From positions 186,001 to 250,000 of the forward strand of contig JAUTXW010001621.1 in assembly GCA_030620095.1 (NCBI GenBank): 64,000 nucleotides of DNA. Reading direction: 5' to 3'. A program made the translations under genes and the position numbers. Origin of the DNA: Kuschelorhynchus macadamiae. Its lineage: Eukaryota; Arthropoda; Insecta; Coleoptera; Curculionidae. Shown here one piece after another: positions 36,115 to 51,839 of this stretch (position 1 is the stretch's first letter; each line of letters starts with the position of its first letter). The notes under the pieces were generated by a model. The model was given only the letters and a program-made list of their open reading frames with translations, searched no databases and was not told the origin of the DNA.

Positions 36115-36409
36115 GAAATTGAAATAATAAAATGAAACTTAGACATAAAAAAATTAAAACAAACGATCTTTAAATTAAAATTAATAAGCAAATTAATAAA
36201 ACAGAACACTTTATAAAACACAATCCCCAAATTACAATTTTAAAACGGATAAAAGCAACAAAACTGTTATAATGAACACAATAGAATACGAAACCAAAAT
36301 GGAAGGACTTTTAAATGATTAAAATATATACAAAGAACTTAAAAATGATTCCACTAACATCTATCAAAACAAAAACAACTAAACCATAAAACGTTTACTA
36401 AATAAAAAA

Positions 36410-38264
36410 ATGTTTACAGAAATTGAAGCAAAAAAATTAATTATTCATAATGCCGTAGCTCCAAAAATTTACGGTTTGCCAAAATTGCATAAACCAAATC
36501 TTCCAATAAGACCTATCGTTTCAAGTACTAAATCTCCGTTTTATTATTTGCCAAAATATCTGTCAAATTGCATTTCCAATATTACCGGTCTAAACGACTT
36601 CTACATTAAAGACTCTTTTACTTTCAAAAATTTTGTAGATTCAGTAGTCATACCAGATAATCACATCATAATATCTCTGGATGTGACTTCCTTGTATACA
36701 AACATACCTAATGAACTTATACCTATTATTATTGAAGAAAAAAGGAACCTGTTAAAATATCATACACAATTATCATTGGAAGAGTTTATAGAAATTATTA
36801 AAATCACATTATCAACAAATTATTTTCAATATAAAGAAAAATTCTACCAACAAATTGATGGCTGCGCAATGGGTTGTCCAATTTCTTCAACAATGGCACA
36901 GTTAGTAATGGACTACTTGGAAGAAAAAGTTTTAGCTAAACTAAATTTTCATTTATATTCTTTAAAAGATATGTTGACGATTGTTTAATAGCAATTCCAA
37001 ATAATAAACTAAATGAAACTATACATGAATTCAACAGCTTTCACCACAAACCACAATTCACGTATGCGGTAGAGCAAAATAATCAAATACACTTTTTAGA
37101 TACGACCCTCATAAAGAACAACAACAAAATTCAAACAAAATGGTACACAAAAGATACTTGGTCTGAGAGATATCTGAATTATAATTCAAATCATTCAAAA
37201 AATCAAAAATTAAGTGTAATAACCGGTTTAGCTGATCGAGTCTTACAGTTAACATCACCAGAATACAGAAAAGAGACTCTAAAAAAAGTAAAAAACGTGT
37301 TGCTTAAAAATCATTTCCCAGAGCAACACATTAACAGAATAATTAAACAACGCACACACAAGTTATACAACACGTCTCGTTATAAGAATAACCGTACTCC
37401 ATTAGAAGATACAAAATATGTTGCCCTCCCCTATACAGAGGGACTTTCACAAAAAATCAAATACACTCTTAAATGTATGATGATGATAAATCACACAACT
37501 TAATCAACAAAATTTTTACAAAACTAAAAAGCAAAGTTCCCTAAAAAAACAATCTAACATAGTGTATTAAATACCATGCACTAATTGTCCAAAAAAATAC
37601 ATCGGAATGAGAAGTCAGCTTCTGGAAAATAGAATAAAAGGACATAAATACACAAAGAATGCCACACAGCATTAAACAAACACATACAAACCGAAAAACG
37701 CAACATCAACTATGAAAACACCAAAATAGTAGCTAAAGACTCTAATTATAATAAATTAGCCATCAAAGAAATGATAGAAATTACTAGAGAAAAAAACTCC
37801 ATGAATGACAGAACCGACATAAATAATTTACGCCATATGTATATAAATTTATTAATGTGACACCTTAATTTCAATTTTATATTAACTCCCACACTTAAAC
37901 GGTATTCAATATAAAACAACAAAAAAGCGTTCCGTTTCTTTTACGAGAGAAAAAAGAAATACAAATGATAAATATTTCATTACTGCTCTAATACAAGTTC
38001 TGGCAGCATAAACAAATCTGTCAATAAATGTCTGCTTATTTCAAGGTTTGTACTTTTATAGCGTTGACTTTAAATATATTTTAACGTGGTAATATTCTTT
38101 TATATATAGTGTGTCTCTTAAATATTAATGTCTGTATTTTTATAATTTTAGCATCAAAACATTTTTTCTGAAGATGCGCTAAATTACAGGGCGAAACGTC
38201 AAATAAATGAAAAATTAAAAGTTTGGTATTTAATTCGAACCTCAACCCAAGAATTTTTCACTTT

Positions 38265-38266
<2 letters not shown>
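36410..38266 (+). pseudogene. PLE family B RT/GIY-YIG, right arm outer copy
   Basis: Mirror of 31435-33291. The first 192 codons (36410-36988) and the piece 37297-37503 encode proteins identical to their left-arm partners, including the same frameshift near 36950. The end motif CTGAAGA...GAAACGTC is at 38168-38200. The shared disabling lesion shows both arms descend from one already broken PLE copy. Confidence 0.87.

Positions 38267-38323
<57 letters not shown>
38267..38323. repeat. (TA)n at the right end of the palindrome
   Basis: Mirrors the tract at 31385-31434. Confidence 0.96.
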
Positions 38324-38329
<6 letters not shown>

Positions 38330-38359
38330 AAATATTAAAAAAGTTATAGTTAGTTAGTT

Positions 38360-40068
<1,709 letters not shown>

Positions 40069-40115
<47 letters not shown>
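40069..40115. repeat. (TA)n bordering PLE-C copy 2
   Basis: TA tract of about 47 bp beginning four bases after the PLE terminus. Confidence 0.95.
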
Positions 40116-40119
<4 letters not shown>

Positions 40120-40859
40120 TTTTCTTATGTGATTATTATACGAATATACGAGGTAGCTAAGTACAGGCAGGGTGTTCAAATTAAAAAAAAATACATATTT
40201 TTTTCCTTTACAACCCATTTGTATCTAATATGTGGGCTATGTATAGTAATACATATCCCACATATTCATAAGAATATTTCAATTAAATCGGTTACTTTAG
40301 AGACTCCACAGTTTAGTTATTGTGACAATATGTCAAAAATATATTGTTTGGGAGAAAATCTGAGTTGAAACAATACAAATACTTTAGATAACTAAAAGTT
40401 TCGTATTATGCGTACTTGTGTGCTTTCTTTAGAAAGGCTCGATCTTGCCTTAAAGAGCATATTTTTGGCATAGTGTGACAGATGTGGGATTTCTAAAATA
40501 ATGAATTCAATTAGGGATCACGTGAGACATAAAATATTGAAGTTTTCTAATTTTCAAGACTTTTTATTCTCCTGTATTCGGGTTGTGTCGGACTTACGAA
40601 GTTTGCTATTTTCTATATATTAGAAATAAATTAAGGTTAAACAGATCTTTCAAAAGATGTGCCATTTGATCCCCCTTCTGTTTAGTTTTTTCTTCAAAAG
40701 GACGCTTGCAGCAATCTTGAACTTTTCAATGACAAAATATCCACAAAAAAGTAGTACTGAGCCTGCTAGTGCGCCAAATCAAATTTTATCTTAACTGGTT
40801 TTAAAAAGAGGGGAGGGGAAGAGGTATAATTAACCTTGGAAAAAAATGTTTTATTAAGC
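40116..40859. other. No gene seen
   Basis: An isolated CAGGGTGTTCAAATTAAA block near 40168 resembles the Tc1-like terminal blocks elsewhere in the window. Confidence 0.5.
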
Positions 40860-41570
40860 CACCATCTGGATTCGTACCAAAATGTTACCAATTTATTTAT
40901 TATATATAACATTTGATTTTTGTGCAAAATTTGAGGTTATCTGGATAATTAATTTCTTAGTAATATTTTTTAACGTTTTACCAGGCCGTCACTTAGTTCA
41001 GTAACATTAGATTTCTACCAAAATGTTATCAGGTCATCTCCATGTGACCCTTAATTTTTGGCCAAAATTTGAGATCAATCCGGTTAGTAGTTTTTTAACT
41101 ATGATGCGACAGACAGATCAACAGACAGACCGACTAATTGCCAAAATATGGCATCTAGGATCTATCTATCTTTTGCTGGAACGCGAAGATATATTAAATC
41201 TAGGAGGGAGATTTTTTCACTATTACGAACAGTTTATTTCGCCGCTATTTTGTTCTGCCATCTTTAATCCGTACCACATTTTTTCAAGTTCATCTCTATC
41301 CTTGCACAAAATTTGAATTCAATCTAATAAGTAGTTTTTTCAGACTGATTTTTTTAGACCTCCATTTTGTTTCGCCATCTTGGATTTGTACCAAAAATTT
41401 TACCATATTTGATTTTTGTACAAAATTTCATATGACCCTTATTTTTTGGCCAAAATTTGAACGAACAGACTGACGGAATTGAGAAAACATGTTTTTGGCA
41501 TCCAGATCTGTAAAAGCCTGGTAGGGTGATTTTTTCACGATTACAATATGTACTTCCCTCTTACCAGGAA
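40860..41570 (+). repeat. Family F repeat, copy 3
   Basis: Monomers with CCGTCACTTAGTTC (40985), CCGCTATTTTGTTC (41241) and the CAGACAGACCGACTAATTG tail near 41122. A second tail with ACATGTTTTTGGCATCCAG lies near 41488. Degraded relative to copy 1. Confidence 0.75.
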
Positions 41571-44500
41571 AGTAAAAAGCAAAAATATATCTAAATATTC
41601 TAAAGCTTTATATAGAACAGTGGCGATTGTAAAATCGAAAGTTTAAAATTCGCCGTTACTACAGCACGAGTTGCACATTGCTACTTGATTAAGACATTCT
41701 GACGATTTTAACTACAAACAGGAACTCAATTTAATCGCTTCACCAAAAATAAACCACTCAACAGGGCGTCTGTGGATGCGCAATTTGTTAGAATTCCCGG
41801 GTTAGCTTGTTGTTACAGACAGTCACTTTATTTCGTAAACAATTTAACAGCGAAATTATCAGGCGTCAGGGTCGGAATGGTCACTCTTTACTTCTCGTGT
41901 TGCGGCAATTAAATACTTTATTATTAGTTGCGTATATATGTCAAAGAGTAAGTTGGAACTTTACGTAAATATTTTTATTACCAAAGCCAGATAATACTTT
42001 CAATAAACTCTATCCAGTATAAAATAAATTAACCTCTAAATGGATCCCAACTTTGTATTATATTCCATATAGTTAGAATCTATCGAGAGACGTCCACTAT
42101 TGGCCTCGCATAAAGCCAATGCATGGCAGAACGAAATCATAGACATAATAAATGTCTATAATAGTAAAATTAAATTTAAGGTTGGCTCTAATACTGTTAT
42201 AATAATCTCTGTAATATTTTATTTTTGATAATTTTTGTGCAGTTCTTGGGCAGCTTGCTACGTAAGTGCGGCCCTGCAAACGTCTCTTTTCTCGGGTAAG
42301 TCGAAATGTTGTTTTTTCTGTATTAATTGGCGTTCGCCATATTTTATTAATTTGTAAGTACGGTAAATTACTTTAAGGGCTAACTTGTAATTGCTATTTT
42401 GTCGTTCTTTAGAAAACCAAATTACATATCTGCACTTTTTCCCTAAACTACATATTCATAAATTGAAATTTAAAAGGCTTTTATTCGGGATAAATACGAA
42501 GTTAAATACATATTTAGAATGGTGGCGAGATCTAGCATAGCTTCTCACCTAACCACCATAAAAAAAAACCAATGTAATAGTATGTATTAAACAGGTATAC
42601 ATATCTCTTTATACATACTTGACATAAAAAAATTACATTTCTTACAACAAATTATCTACAATACTCAGGGGTACCACGTGGTTTTACATTCAGAACAAAG
42701 AAAACAAAAATAAACGAGCTTAGGTATACGTTGTTCTGCATAATGTAAAAAAATAGATTAGTTATGTTATTAAATATGACCCGCAAATAGGTATAATGCT
42801 ATTCTTATATCTTTACATCGTTGCCATTTGTGGAATCCAACAAGGGGGAGAGATATTTTTTCTTTGTCACATTTTCTTGCAGTACATGTTTATTTACTTA
42901 CACGATTTTATGAAACAGCACATGTCTCTGTGTTATGTCGGTGGTTACATTCGTTAGTAAGCATTATTTTTGTATTGTATTGTTTATTTGAGGTACAATC
43001 GGTCTTGGTTCATACCCATCTGGCATTTTTTTATTGCTACAATTTTTAATGGCTGCAATTTCAGCATTGTTAAAAAATGGCCCAAGATATTAATTATATT
43101 TTAGGCCTGAAACTCTTAATCAAAACATTAAGAGGAACATTTTCTCGGGAAGGGCCAGAACTTCGATTAAGTGAATATAATTAACCATTCAGTATATACA
43201 GTCTATAAGATTATAGATCAACGATATGTGGCAATTTTCCATTTTATTCGCATTATATGGCAGTACAAATTCAGTAATATGACTACAAATTATAGCTTTG
43301 TGAAATTAAAATATAAAAATGTAACTAGAATCATGGGAATCACAAAAATAATAAGGGAAAGTACGTATGTACATTTTTGAAAACTGTCTAATTCACGATT
43401 TTTTGCATAAAAATACAGACGTTAGACTGGAAATAAAATCGAATTTCTATTATTTCTTCTTTAACCTTGCATGAATGTTTGATAAAATATTTTCGAGAAG
43501 AAATACGGCCCTGTTGCCAATAATACACCAAAGTTAAGCTAACAACCCCTGAAAGCAAATTATGTTGGAATAAATTACTGTCATCGGAGTGGATACTGTT
43601 AAGGAAAACAAAATTCAAATTAGATGCCACAACCTGCAATGTCATATAGGGAGGAATGTTGCACTGCGGTTAGCATAAACACATTAAAGCTTTCAAGAGG
43701 CATAATTAAAAAAATGCATTATTCATATTTTGCAATATTGCCAAACCCTTTCATTATGTGCCGAAATTAACTCCCTTCAATTAGCTAGCTTGTATAAGGG
43801 AAAATATATCTGCAATAGATTTCACACTAGAATAACGCAGAGTTGTCATTTGTAGAGGATATTTCTATGTAAAATTCGTTAACTATCATTAGGAAAGCTC
43901 TTACTTTATTAGATAATACCTAGCGCTAGAATCATAAATAAATATATGGCCACGGATGATAGTTAACACTTAAATTAGAGTAAATTACATCCAAACAAAA
44001 GACAAAGCTAAATATTAAATAAGTATTAGCTTGCTTACATTGATCTTTACCATTTTACCTCTGCGCATGGTCGAAATAAAACGTTCCTAATTGGTCGTTT
44101 TAAATATCATTTGTGGATGGTGGATAATATCTTAAAAGTATTTCTGAATAGTTATATAATAATTTATCTTGATAATTACCATTACTTTTTTGGATGTAAA
44201 TTTAATTTATTAAATGTATGAAAGTTTTATACAGTTGTTGGCGTATATTATACAGAAATATGACTATTATATGTCAAAATATGATACAATTAAATATAAA
44301 ACTGTAAATTACCATTCCTAAATATTTTTATCGCAAACGTGAAATCTGCCTTGTGGAGAATGTATGTTGATGAGAGACATTTGAATCTGATAACTGGTAA
44401 TGGTTACTATCCAATGGCCGGGATCTATAAACATTTATATAATTATAGCTGTTGGTATAATAAATAAATATCATTACAGGAATGCGGGTTTGTTTAGAAT

Positions 44501-45560
44501 TGGTTTATAACGCGTTAATACCACACAATGAATTTTTACGTCAGGATATAGTGCTTGCGAAAATTGCGTTATAGGTAATAAGAAAATTTATAGGAATACG
44601 TTAAATAGACTTTGTTTCAAATGTTTGCTCTTCAAAAAACTCGTATTAGGACAATCAGGTAGACCTCCAGATTATTTCCGGAGCCACATATTTTTTGTTG
44701 TATTCATGAAAAAAAGAGTCATTCTTCATAAGTGTCATGCGTGTCGCAAAATGTCTGAATGTAATGTATTTATTTTTAGCCGCAACAAGGGGGTGAAACT
44801 CATTAATATCCATTGCAGAATAAAGGCTACGATATAAAAAAATGTGTTTTTCACTGCAGGTGAATACTACATATACCTAGCAATAATTTAAAGGTTGATT
44901 GGCGTCTAGATAGATTGTGGCAGTAGAATTCTTGGTGAAATGAAATCGTCAGGTTATCCTGGATAAAATTATTACTGATATGACCCACGGACTTGTACAT
45001 TTTCTTTAGAGTGTGGAAAATTTCACTTTTGAGGAAAACTTGAAAACTTATGAAATTATTCAAACATGCGGTTGAATGAACGTTATAACTAAGTATATAA
45101 AAACAAAGAGTAATTTTGTTATTTAAATAACAATGTTAGCACGAGTGATTTGGTAATAGTAATATATGTATTACAGAAATAAAAGCAAACATAAACTTAA
45201 ATTTAAAAATAACAATAAAATACATTCTACCATGGTATGACAGGTACCTATTAGTGTTAGATGGTCTTCCGTAGTTTGGTTAATATAGACTTCCGTTTAT
45301 TGGTATTTGTCCTACTAAAGTCGGGCTGGCATATGATCACACTTATCCCTTGAAACTTGATTATTTTTAAAAATATTAACGATATTTGTATTAAAGTACT
45401 TCCGTACACTGCGTCTCTAAAACCAACTGAAAACTATAGCAAACATTTCTGACCGTAGAACACCTACTTTGTTGAGGTACTGTTTCCCCTTTCTACTGCC
45501 CTTCATAACCCATCTCATTAACGTTTGCTTGAGAGAGGTCGCTTTCCTTTATCGCGGAAG
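41571..45560. other. No confirmed gene
   Basis: About 4 kb of mostly unique AT-rich sequence. One exon-like interval occurs at 42243-42295 (+), after TTTTTGTGCAG and before GTAAG, 53 nt and GC-richer than its flanks, but its product is not recognisable. Nothing else supports a gene. Confidence 0.4.
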
Positions 45561-46500
<940 letters not shown>

Positions 46501-47003
46501 TATGAACAGTTGAAAAGAACATCATTTTGCGGTCTTTGTGCATAAGATTATGATTACGGCAACTCATAATCGTGACACTAGGCATAGGTAACAGCTGTGC
46601 ATCCCCAAACACTTGACTGCCGTATTTAAGAGGCGTTTTACGTGTGCAAACGATTTTCAAAAGTCTATAATAGCGATGAAAAGAAGCAATACACAGATTA
46701 GTTCAACACTATCAACAAACTATGGATGTGAGAGGGCAAATATAACCTAAATTGATATTTCCCCGTACTAAGACTTGTTGCTGACCCTGTATGAGAAACA
46801 TTTTTAACATTGACTTCCCAGAAAAATATAGTCCTGTTAAAAGTTTCTGCACAAAGAAAAACAACTTTTGACTACTTCTAATTATTCGTAAGTTGTACAA
46901 ATGCTGCTCCAACAAAAAAAAATGAAAATGTGACTTCAAAAAAATCTTTAAGAAGATCTCTAATAATAATTAATATTTCTGAGAAATCAATAATCAACAA
47001 AAT
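46501..47003. other. No gene seen
   Basis: Spacer between the two LINE copies. No recognised family. Confidence 0.5.
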
Positions 47004-47930
47004 TATTCCACAAAATCTGTCAAGATTTTAAATGGACATGCTTTGTCCAGTGTTTTAAACACCATTTGTAGAGATTTGGATGAGGACCGGATAACCGGGT
47101 TAATCATGTTGAATTACTCCAAAACATTTGACACCATTAGTTATTCACTCTGTGCAAAGCTTGTGCGCTATGGTTCCGATAATACAGCGGTAAAAATTTT
47201 TGATTCCTATTTGTCTAATACGTCTCAGAAAGTAATACTGGATTGTCGCTCTTCGTCCTCCGCTTCTGTGAGATCGAGGGTTCCTCAGGGGTGGATCTTG
47301 GAACCTTTGTGGCTCTTGATATACGCTGACGATATTCAGCTAAGTTTTAATTTATAACCTCAAGAAGACCACTTGGCCAAGTACTTCATAACTAGAGAAT
47401 GAGATAAGATAAACCGAATGTTCTAGTTGCCCAGCTAAGTCTGTGATCGTTTATTTTGAAAGTTCTACCGCTCGAACACTAGGAGAATCTATGGATTTGC
47501 AAGAGGCTGACGTTCGATTGCGGGCGAACAAGTCTAAAATCTTTGAGGGTGATAATAGATAATCAACTTACTTGTAATGCTGTAAATATATATAAACTCA
47601 TTGTTAGAAAAGTCTTCCTTTAATTTAAAATTAGTGTATGTGTATGCAACTAGAGTTTGGTCTTTAAAATTTGTGTTGTCTGAATCTTTATTTATGTCTT
47701 TTTTTTTAACTACTGTGATTTTGTTTACAGTTCCATCAAAACTGTCTTAAACAAAAATCGTCTAAAAAGGTTCAAAACTCCTGTTGCTGTTTTTTTTGTT
47801 GCTTCAGAAATTTTGACCCTGATTTATATCACAGTAATGGATATTGGCTGGCTCAATATGATCAACGAAAAAGAGAATCGCTCAATATGAACAACATAAT
47901 AGGCTTCCCCCGGAGTATATAGAAATTTAA
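47004..47930 (+). pseudogene. Non-LTR LINE RT relic, copy 2
   Basis: Homologous to 45640-46500. It keeps the segment SLCAKLVRYGSDNTAVKIFDS missing from copy 1, but has lost about 40 bp just before the YADD box, so that LLIYADDIQLSFN is formed directly. It continues past the point where copy 1 stops, to GWLNMINEKENR near 47850-47885. Several stops are present. The two copies each have private deletions, so neither is a simple duplicate of the other. Confidence 0.8.
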
Positions 47931-48085
47931 GAAAAGTTCTTAAATAAATAAATTGTGATTCTATTATTCCTTAAAGTCTGATACCCGACACCTTTTCGAA
48001 ATTAAATTAAAAGCGACCTTTTCTTCTTACAATAGGGCTTCACGGACAACCACAAAGAGATTTATTTTTTGCAATTTACTCATTA
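47931..48085. other. No gene seen
   Basis: Short AT-rich spacer. Confidence 0.5.
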
Positions 48086-48300
48086 AAATTCAACGCTCCG
48101 CGTAAAATCACCTAAATTTGCATAACACGATGCGACGGCGGTGGCGTCCGCCTCCCGTCTACGGTTTTAACTCTATTTGGCTGTCAAAACAAAATGGATA
48201 TCCTAGAAGGCAGTGCAGTGCCTCTAGCGCGCCCCAAAGGTCAAATGAAAGGCGTTTCGTGACGTGGCAAGCGCCGATTTTTAATTATATCCTTCGTTGT
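48086..48300. promoter_or_regulatory. GC-rich, CpG-containing patch; possible promoter or first exon
   Basis: Contrasts with AT-rich flanks. It contains GGCGGTGGCGTCCGCC, ACAAAATGG, AGCGCGCCCC and GTGACGTGG (a CRE-like core). Orientation and gene are unknown. If a minus-strand gene such as the KDM3-like one starts upstream of 18.6 kb, this is one candidate start region. Confidence 0.3.
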
Positions 48301-48789
48301 AAACTTTTTTCTATTTTATGAAGGTTAAACGATAATAGTGAAGACAGAAAAATAAAACTTCTGACCTGAAAACAAACGCTTAAAAATATACATTAAAAAG
48401 TTTTGTGGATAAATAAAATAAAATAAATATTATTTTTTAATACAGAAATGTTGGCTAAAGAAAAAATCAGTCGTTTCATAACAGGTTTCAGCAGGTTTTA
48501 CACAGGATGCAAAAGAGTTCTTTAATATACTACATTAGAAAAAAAGTTCAATACATATTTGTTGCTTAATTTAGATTTGGCTCAAATAATTTTTGTTTGG
48601 TTCACTGAGACGTTGAATCAAACAAAAAAACGTTAATCTGAAATAAATTTTGGTTATATTTGCTAAACATATTTATTAAAAGGAACCAATTTTTTATTTA
48701 GATATGGGATATAGACATCCACTCCTATTCTGCAGCACAGTTTATGCTTGCAGTTTCTTTTTGACTGGGGTACTGTGGAAAATGTTGCT
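48301..48789. other. No gene seen
   Basis: AT-rich. It may include the outer, older part of the neighbouring foldback element (CACTGAGACGTT near 48603). Confidence 0.4.
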
Positions 48790-49620
48790 CGCCTAATTAT
48801 CCAGTATATAATCTCGATAATTTATGGCATTCATTTTTATCGACATAAATAACTGTTTTAACAAATATAGCCATTCATTCATTTTTGATTTTATGGTGAA
48901 AACCATGGTAAAGCCAAACCATTGTCAATCAAAAAAGTAAAATAAATTAGCTGTAAATAACTTTGATAATCTTTAGGGCCTATGCAGTAGTATTTAAATT
49001 AGTTCTCTCACATCTAAAACATGCATGTAAAAATAGCGTCACATTGGCTTTCAGAATAAGTGACGCATAAATAAGCAATAAATATGTGTTCTTCTTAAAC
49101 TGATTATTTGATAAGTTTTTGTTTAGATATAAATATATTTTTTTAAACAAACAAAAAATGGTTAATGTTTTTGTTTATATTAAGGATTTTTTGGATAAAA
49201 TATTACACATAATATTCTTAACGGCCTACTTACTTATATTTGATCACTTTTAAAATATATATTTTAAGAAAGCCCTGAAAAAATGTTCTTACAATATTTT
49301 ATTGTTTTTACAGGTTGCGTCGTTTGTGAAAGCCAGTGCGATAATGTGACGCCATTTTTACATACATGTTTTAAATAGTATGAGATAACTTTTAGAATAA
49401 TTCAAATAAAGATGTTTCGCCCTGAAGATTATTAAAGGTATTTATAGACTATCTATTTTCACTTCTTCGATTGATAATGGTTTGGGTTTGCCATAGTATC
49501 TACTATAAAACCAAAAATGAGTAATAATTTATATATATTAATAAATTTTCTTACGTTCAAATGTATGTCAATGGCTATAACTGAACACTCTTAAAATCTC
49601 TATCACTATAAATAATAAAA
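48790..49620. mobile_element. Foldback element with arms of about 250-300 bp
   Basis: Blocks of the left arm recur inverted on the right: CCAAACCATTGTCAATC (48915) with GATTGATAATGGTTTGG (49469), CTTTGATAATCTTTAGGGC (48961) with GCCCTGAAGATTATTAAAG (49419), and AAAATAGCGTCACATTGGCT (49029) with AATGTGACGCCATTTTT (49344). Identity is about 75-80%. There is no coding. A possible outer TIR (CACTGA near 48603; reverse complement of TCAGTG near 49957) was not confirmed. Confidence 0.75.
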
Positions 49621-50578
49621 ATGTATAGTATTTTTATTTTTCACACAAACAAATAATATATTTAAATTTAATAACTACCATTAAATAGGGTGTTTTTACG
49701 TTTTTGAAATAAACAAAAATTTATTTAATTAAAAAGAATGTACATTTGTAACCAACAATTGTTTAGTTTAACGAGACAAAACTTTATTTGGGTAATATAA
49801 CACATTTATTTCGTTAAAAGTACATTAATTTAAATAAACGAAATAAGTTCCAACAAACTTCTGGCATATTTTAAATACATATTGGTTTCGCTTATATAAA
49901 ACAAATATTTGTTTCAGTAAACTCTATTTTTGTTTAAATTAAATGATCTGTGTTTTCAGTGTACGAATAAGACCCAATCGAAATTCAACTTTAGTTTTAA
50001 AATTATACCTGAAACGTGCATAATAAAAAGTTGCTCCCATATTCCAAATTTACGGTGTCGATATTTATAAATCACTTCTTCGCGAGCTTTGTAAATATTT
50101 TTAGTAGCATTACATTAGAGTGTATTTTAATGTATTTTATTTTAAAGTTTGAAATAGATAGACACAAAATCAACTACCAATATTAATTTTATGATAACTA
50201 ACCTAGTCCGAAAAAATTAAAATTTCAAAACTAATAAGACTAGTAATTATAATGAAACCGAAACTGTTGATTAATCCTATCCAAGCACGATTATTTTACA
50301 TCGCATCAATTCCCGATCGACCCTTTAAAAGCTAAATCAATAAAAACGATTGAACCCAAATTCAAACAACGAATGACATGAATGAAAACCCGTCTGATTT
50401 CGTAGTAATTTTTTTTAAATAGTAGAAAGCTTGAATTAAAAAAAAAAAGTCCCAGCTACTGGCGAAACCGGAGGAAATCGCCTTATGTTTAAAATATATA
50501 GATTATTAGTAAGATTTTCTATTTCTTTAAACACTACCTAAATACATACTACAGAACATCTCGACTCCACAGAACACC
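49621..50578. other. No gene seen
   Basis: AT-rich sequence without recognised features. Confidence 0.5.
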
Positions 50579-50789
50579 CAAGACCACTATGTGGCGAAGT
50601 TGAATTGACCTTAATCGAGTAGGCTTCGACTCCCGCGTCCACCTCAAATCTTTTGTTTTTTGTGTATTTTCTAAACGTTCCAACGTATCAAATCCATGCG
50701 AATGAATTAATGCATGGTATGTTTGAAATACTCGCCATTGCGTCCAAGCATGTGAATTGACGAATGGGATCGAATAGTCAGTAGCGGGT
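50579..50789 (-). mobile_element. TTAA-flanked MITE, family 1 (copy in reverse orientation)
   Basis: The reverse complement starts ACCCGCTACTGACTATTCG after TTAA (50790-50793) and follows 53542 onward through GCATGGATTT, ACACAAAAAACAAAAGATTTG and GTCGAAGCCTACTCGATTA to a degraded ATAGTGGTCTTGG end. TTAA target sites suggest a piggyBac-like source. Confidence 0.7.
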
Positions 50790-50793
50790 TTAA

Positions 50794-51048
50794 AGACGGA
50801 CTCAAACGACTGGTGTGCTTGACAGATAATCGTCATTTGTGAACACTTGTCATGTGTGCGTGGCTTAGTTGCACAAATATTCAGCACTTGTTTATTTTCC
50901 ATCGGTTGTAAATAAATATGGCACAAGTCAAAGCGTTTTTATTTCATTGGCAAATCCATGCCAGAGGGTGCAGGGTAAATGCGTTCAAGTCGAGTATAAA
51001 ACTAGCTATTTGTGTATTTATCAAATACGCTAGTCGTTTGAGCCCGCC
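50794..51048. mobile_element. TTAA-flanked MITE, family 2
   Basis: TTAA at 50790-50793 and 51049-51052. The ends are AGACGGACTCAAACGACTGG and (reverse complement) GGCGGGCTCAAACGACTAGC, with imperfect identity continuing about 15 bp further. Length 255 bp, non-coding. It abuts the family 1 MITE at the same TTAA. Confidence 0.72.
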
Positions 51049-51052
51049 TTAA

Positions 51053-51839
51053 GAAACGGTTGCCCGAATGGGCCCGAACGAGCTTAGCGTTGGCAAAATA
51101 TGAAAATGCCATTCGATATATATTTTTTGAGCCATAACTGATAAGTCTGTGCTGGTGAATCAATATAAACAAATTATTTTTTCTCATAATATATTTAGCA
51201 GAAATTCTAAATATGACCTATTCCTTATATTGGAATAACGAAACATATTTTCAATTCGCGGTGAACCGAAACGAAGGAAGAAGCTTGCGAATTATGCCGA
51301 CCTTTCTGCATGCTTATCCCATAAATTTGTAAGGTTGAAGACGAAAACTTTCCCGGCGCGAATTCCCATCGTACCGGCACGTCACGGAAACCAAACAGAA
51401 AACGCGAACATAGCGGCACTTATTCAATTTTAATTGCAAGAATTCGCGTGATTTCGAATTTTCCCTGAAATAAACGAGAAATAATGCCCACGGCAACGCG
51501 CTATTGCGTTTTTGTTTCTTTTTTAAGTGTTCTTTGTTTCGTTTTCCGTTAAAGGTCTCGGATCGCGTGCACGGTCGGCGCGTTTCGTAAAGACCTATAA
51601 TATACCCACGTTTTAGTTTATTTCTTATTTCTGCTTCCCCTCGTTTAATATATTCTCTTAACCTCATGAACGAGTCCTTAATTATCGTTTGACGATTTTT
51701 TTCCCGTTTTTTTATCAAAACGATTAAACTGCAATATGCAACTGTTACTTTTACATCAGCCTAAATTTTGATATAGAACGAAAGCTTTCACGATTGTGGT
51801 TAATTAAGAAATCATGGTTCTTGTGCTTAGTTTGTTTTA
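51053..51839. other. No confirmed gene
   Basis: 51260-51620 is GC-richer, and a 134-codon open frame lies on the minus strand at 51718-51314, very basic and without a recognisable family. It may be conserved noncoding DNA or chance. Confidence 0.35.

Noticed and set aside
42097..42279. 60-codon minus-strand gene
   Set aside because: No recognisable motif. It overlaps a stronger exon-like interval on the other strand, itself unconfirmed.
50549..50926. 125-codon minus-strand gene
   Set aside because: It crosses two non-coding MITEs and their shared TTAA.
51314..51718. 134-codon minus-strand gene
   Set aside because: Very basic composition, no recognisable motif and no splice context. Kept only as a GC-rich stretch.
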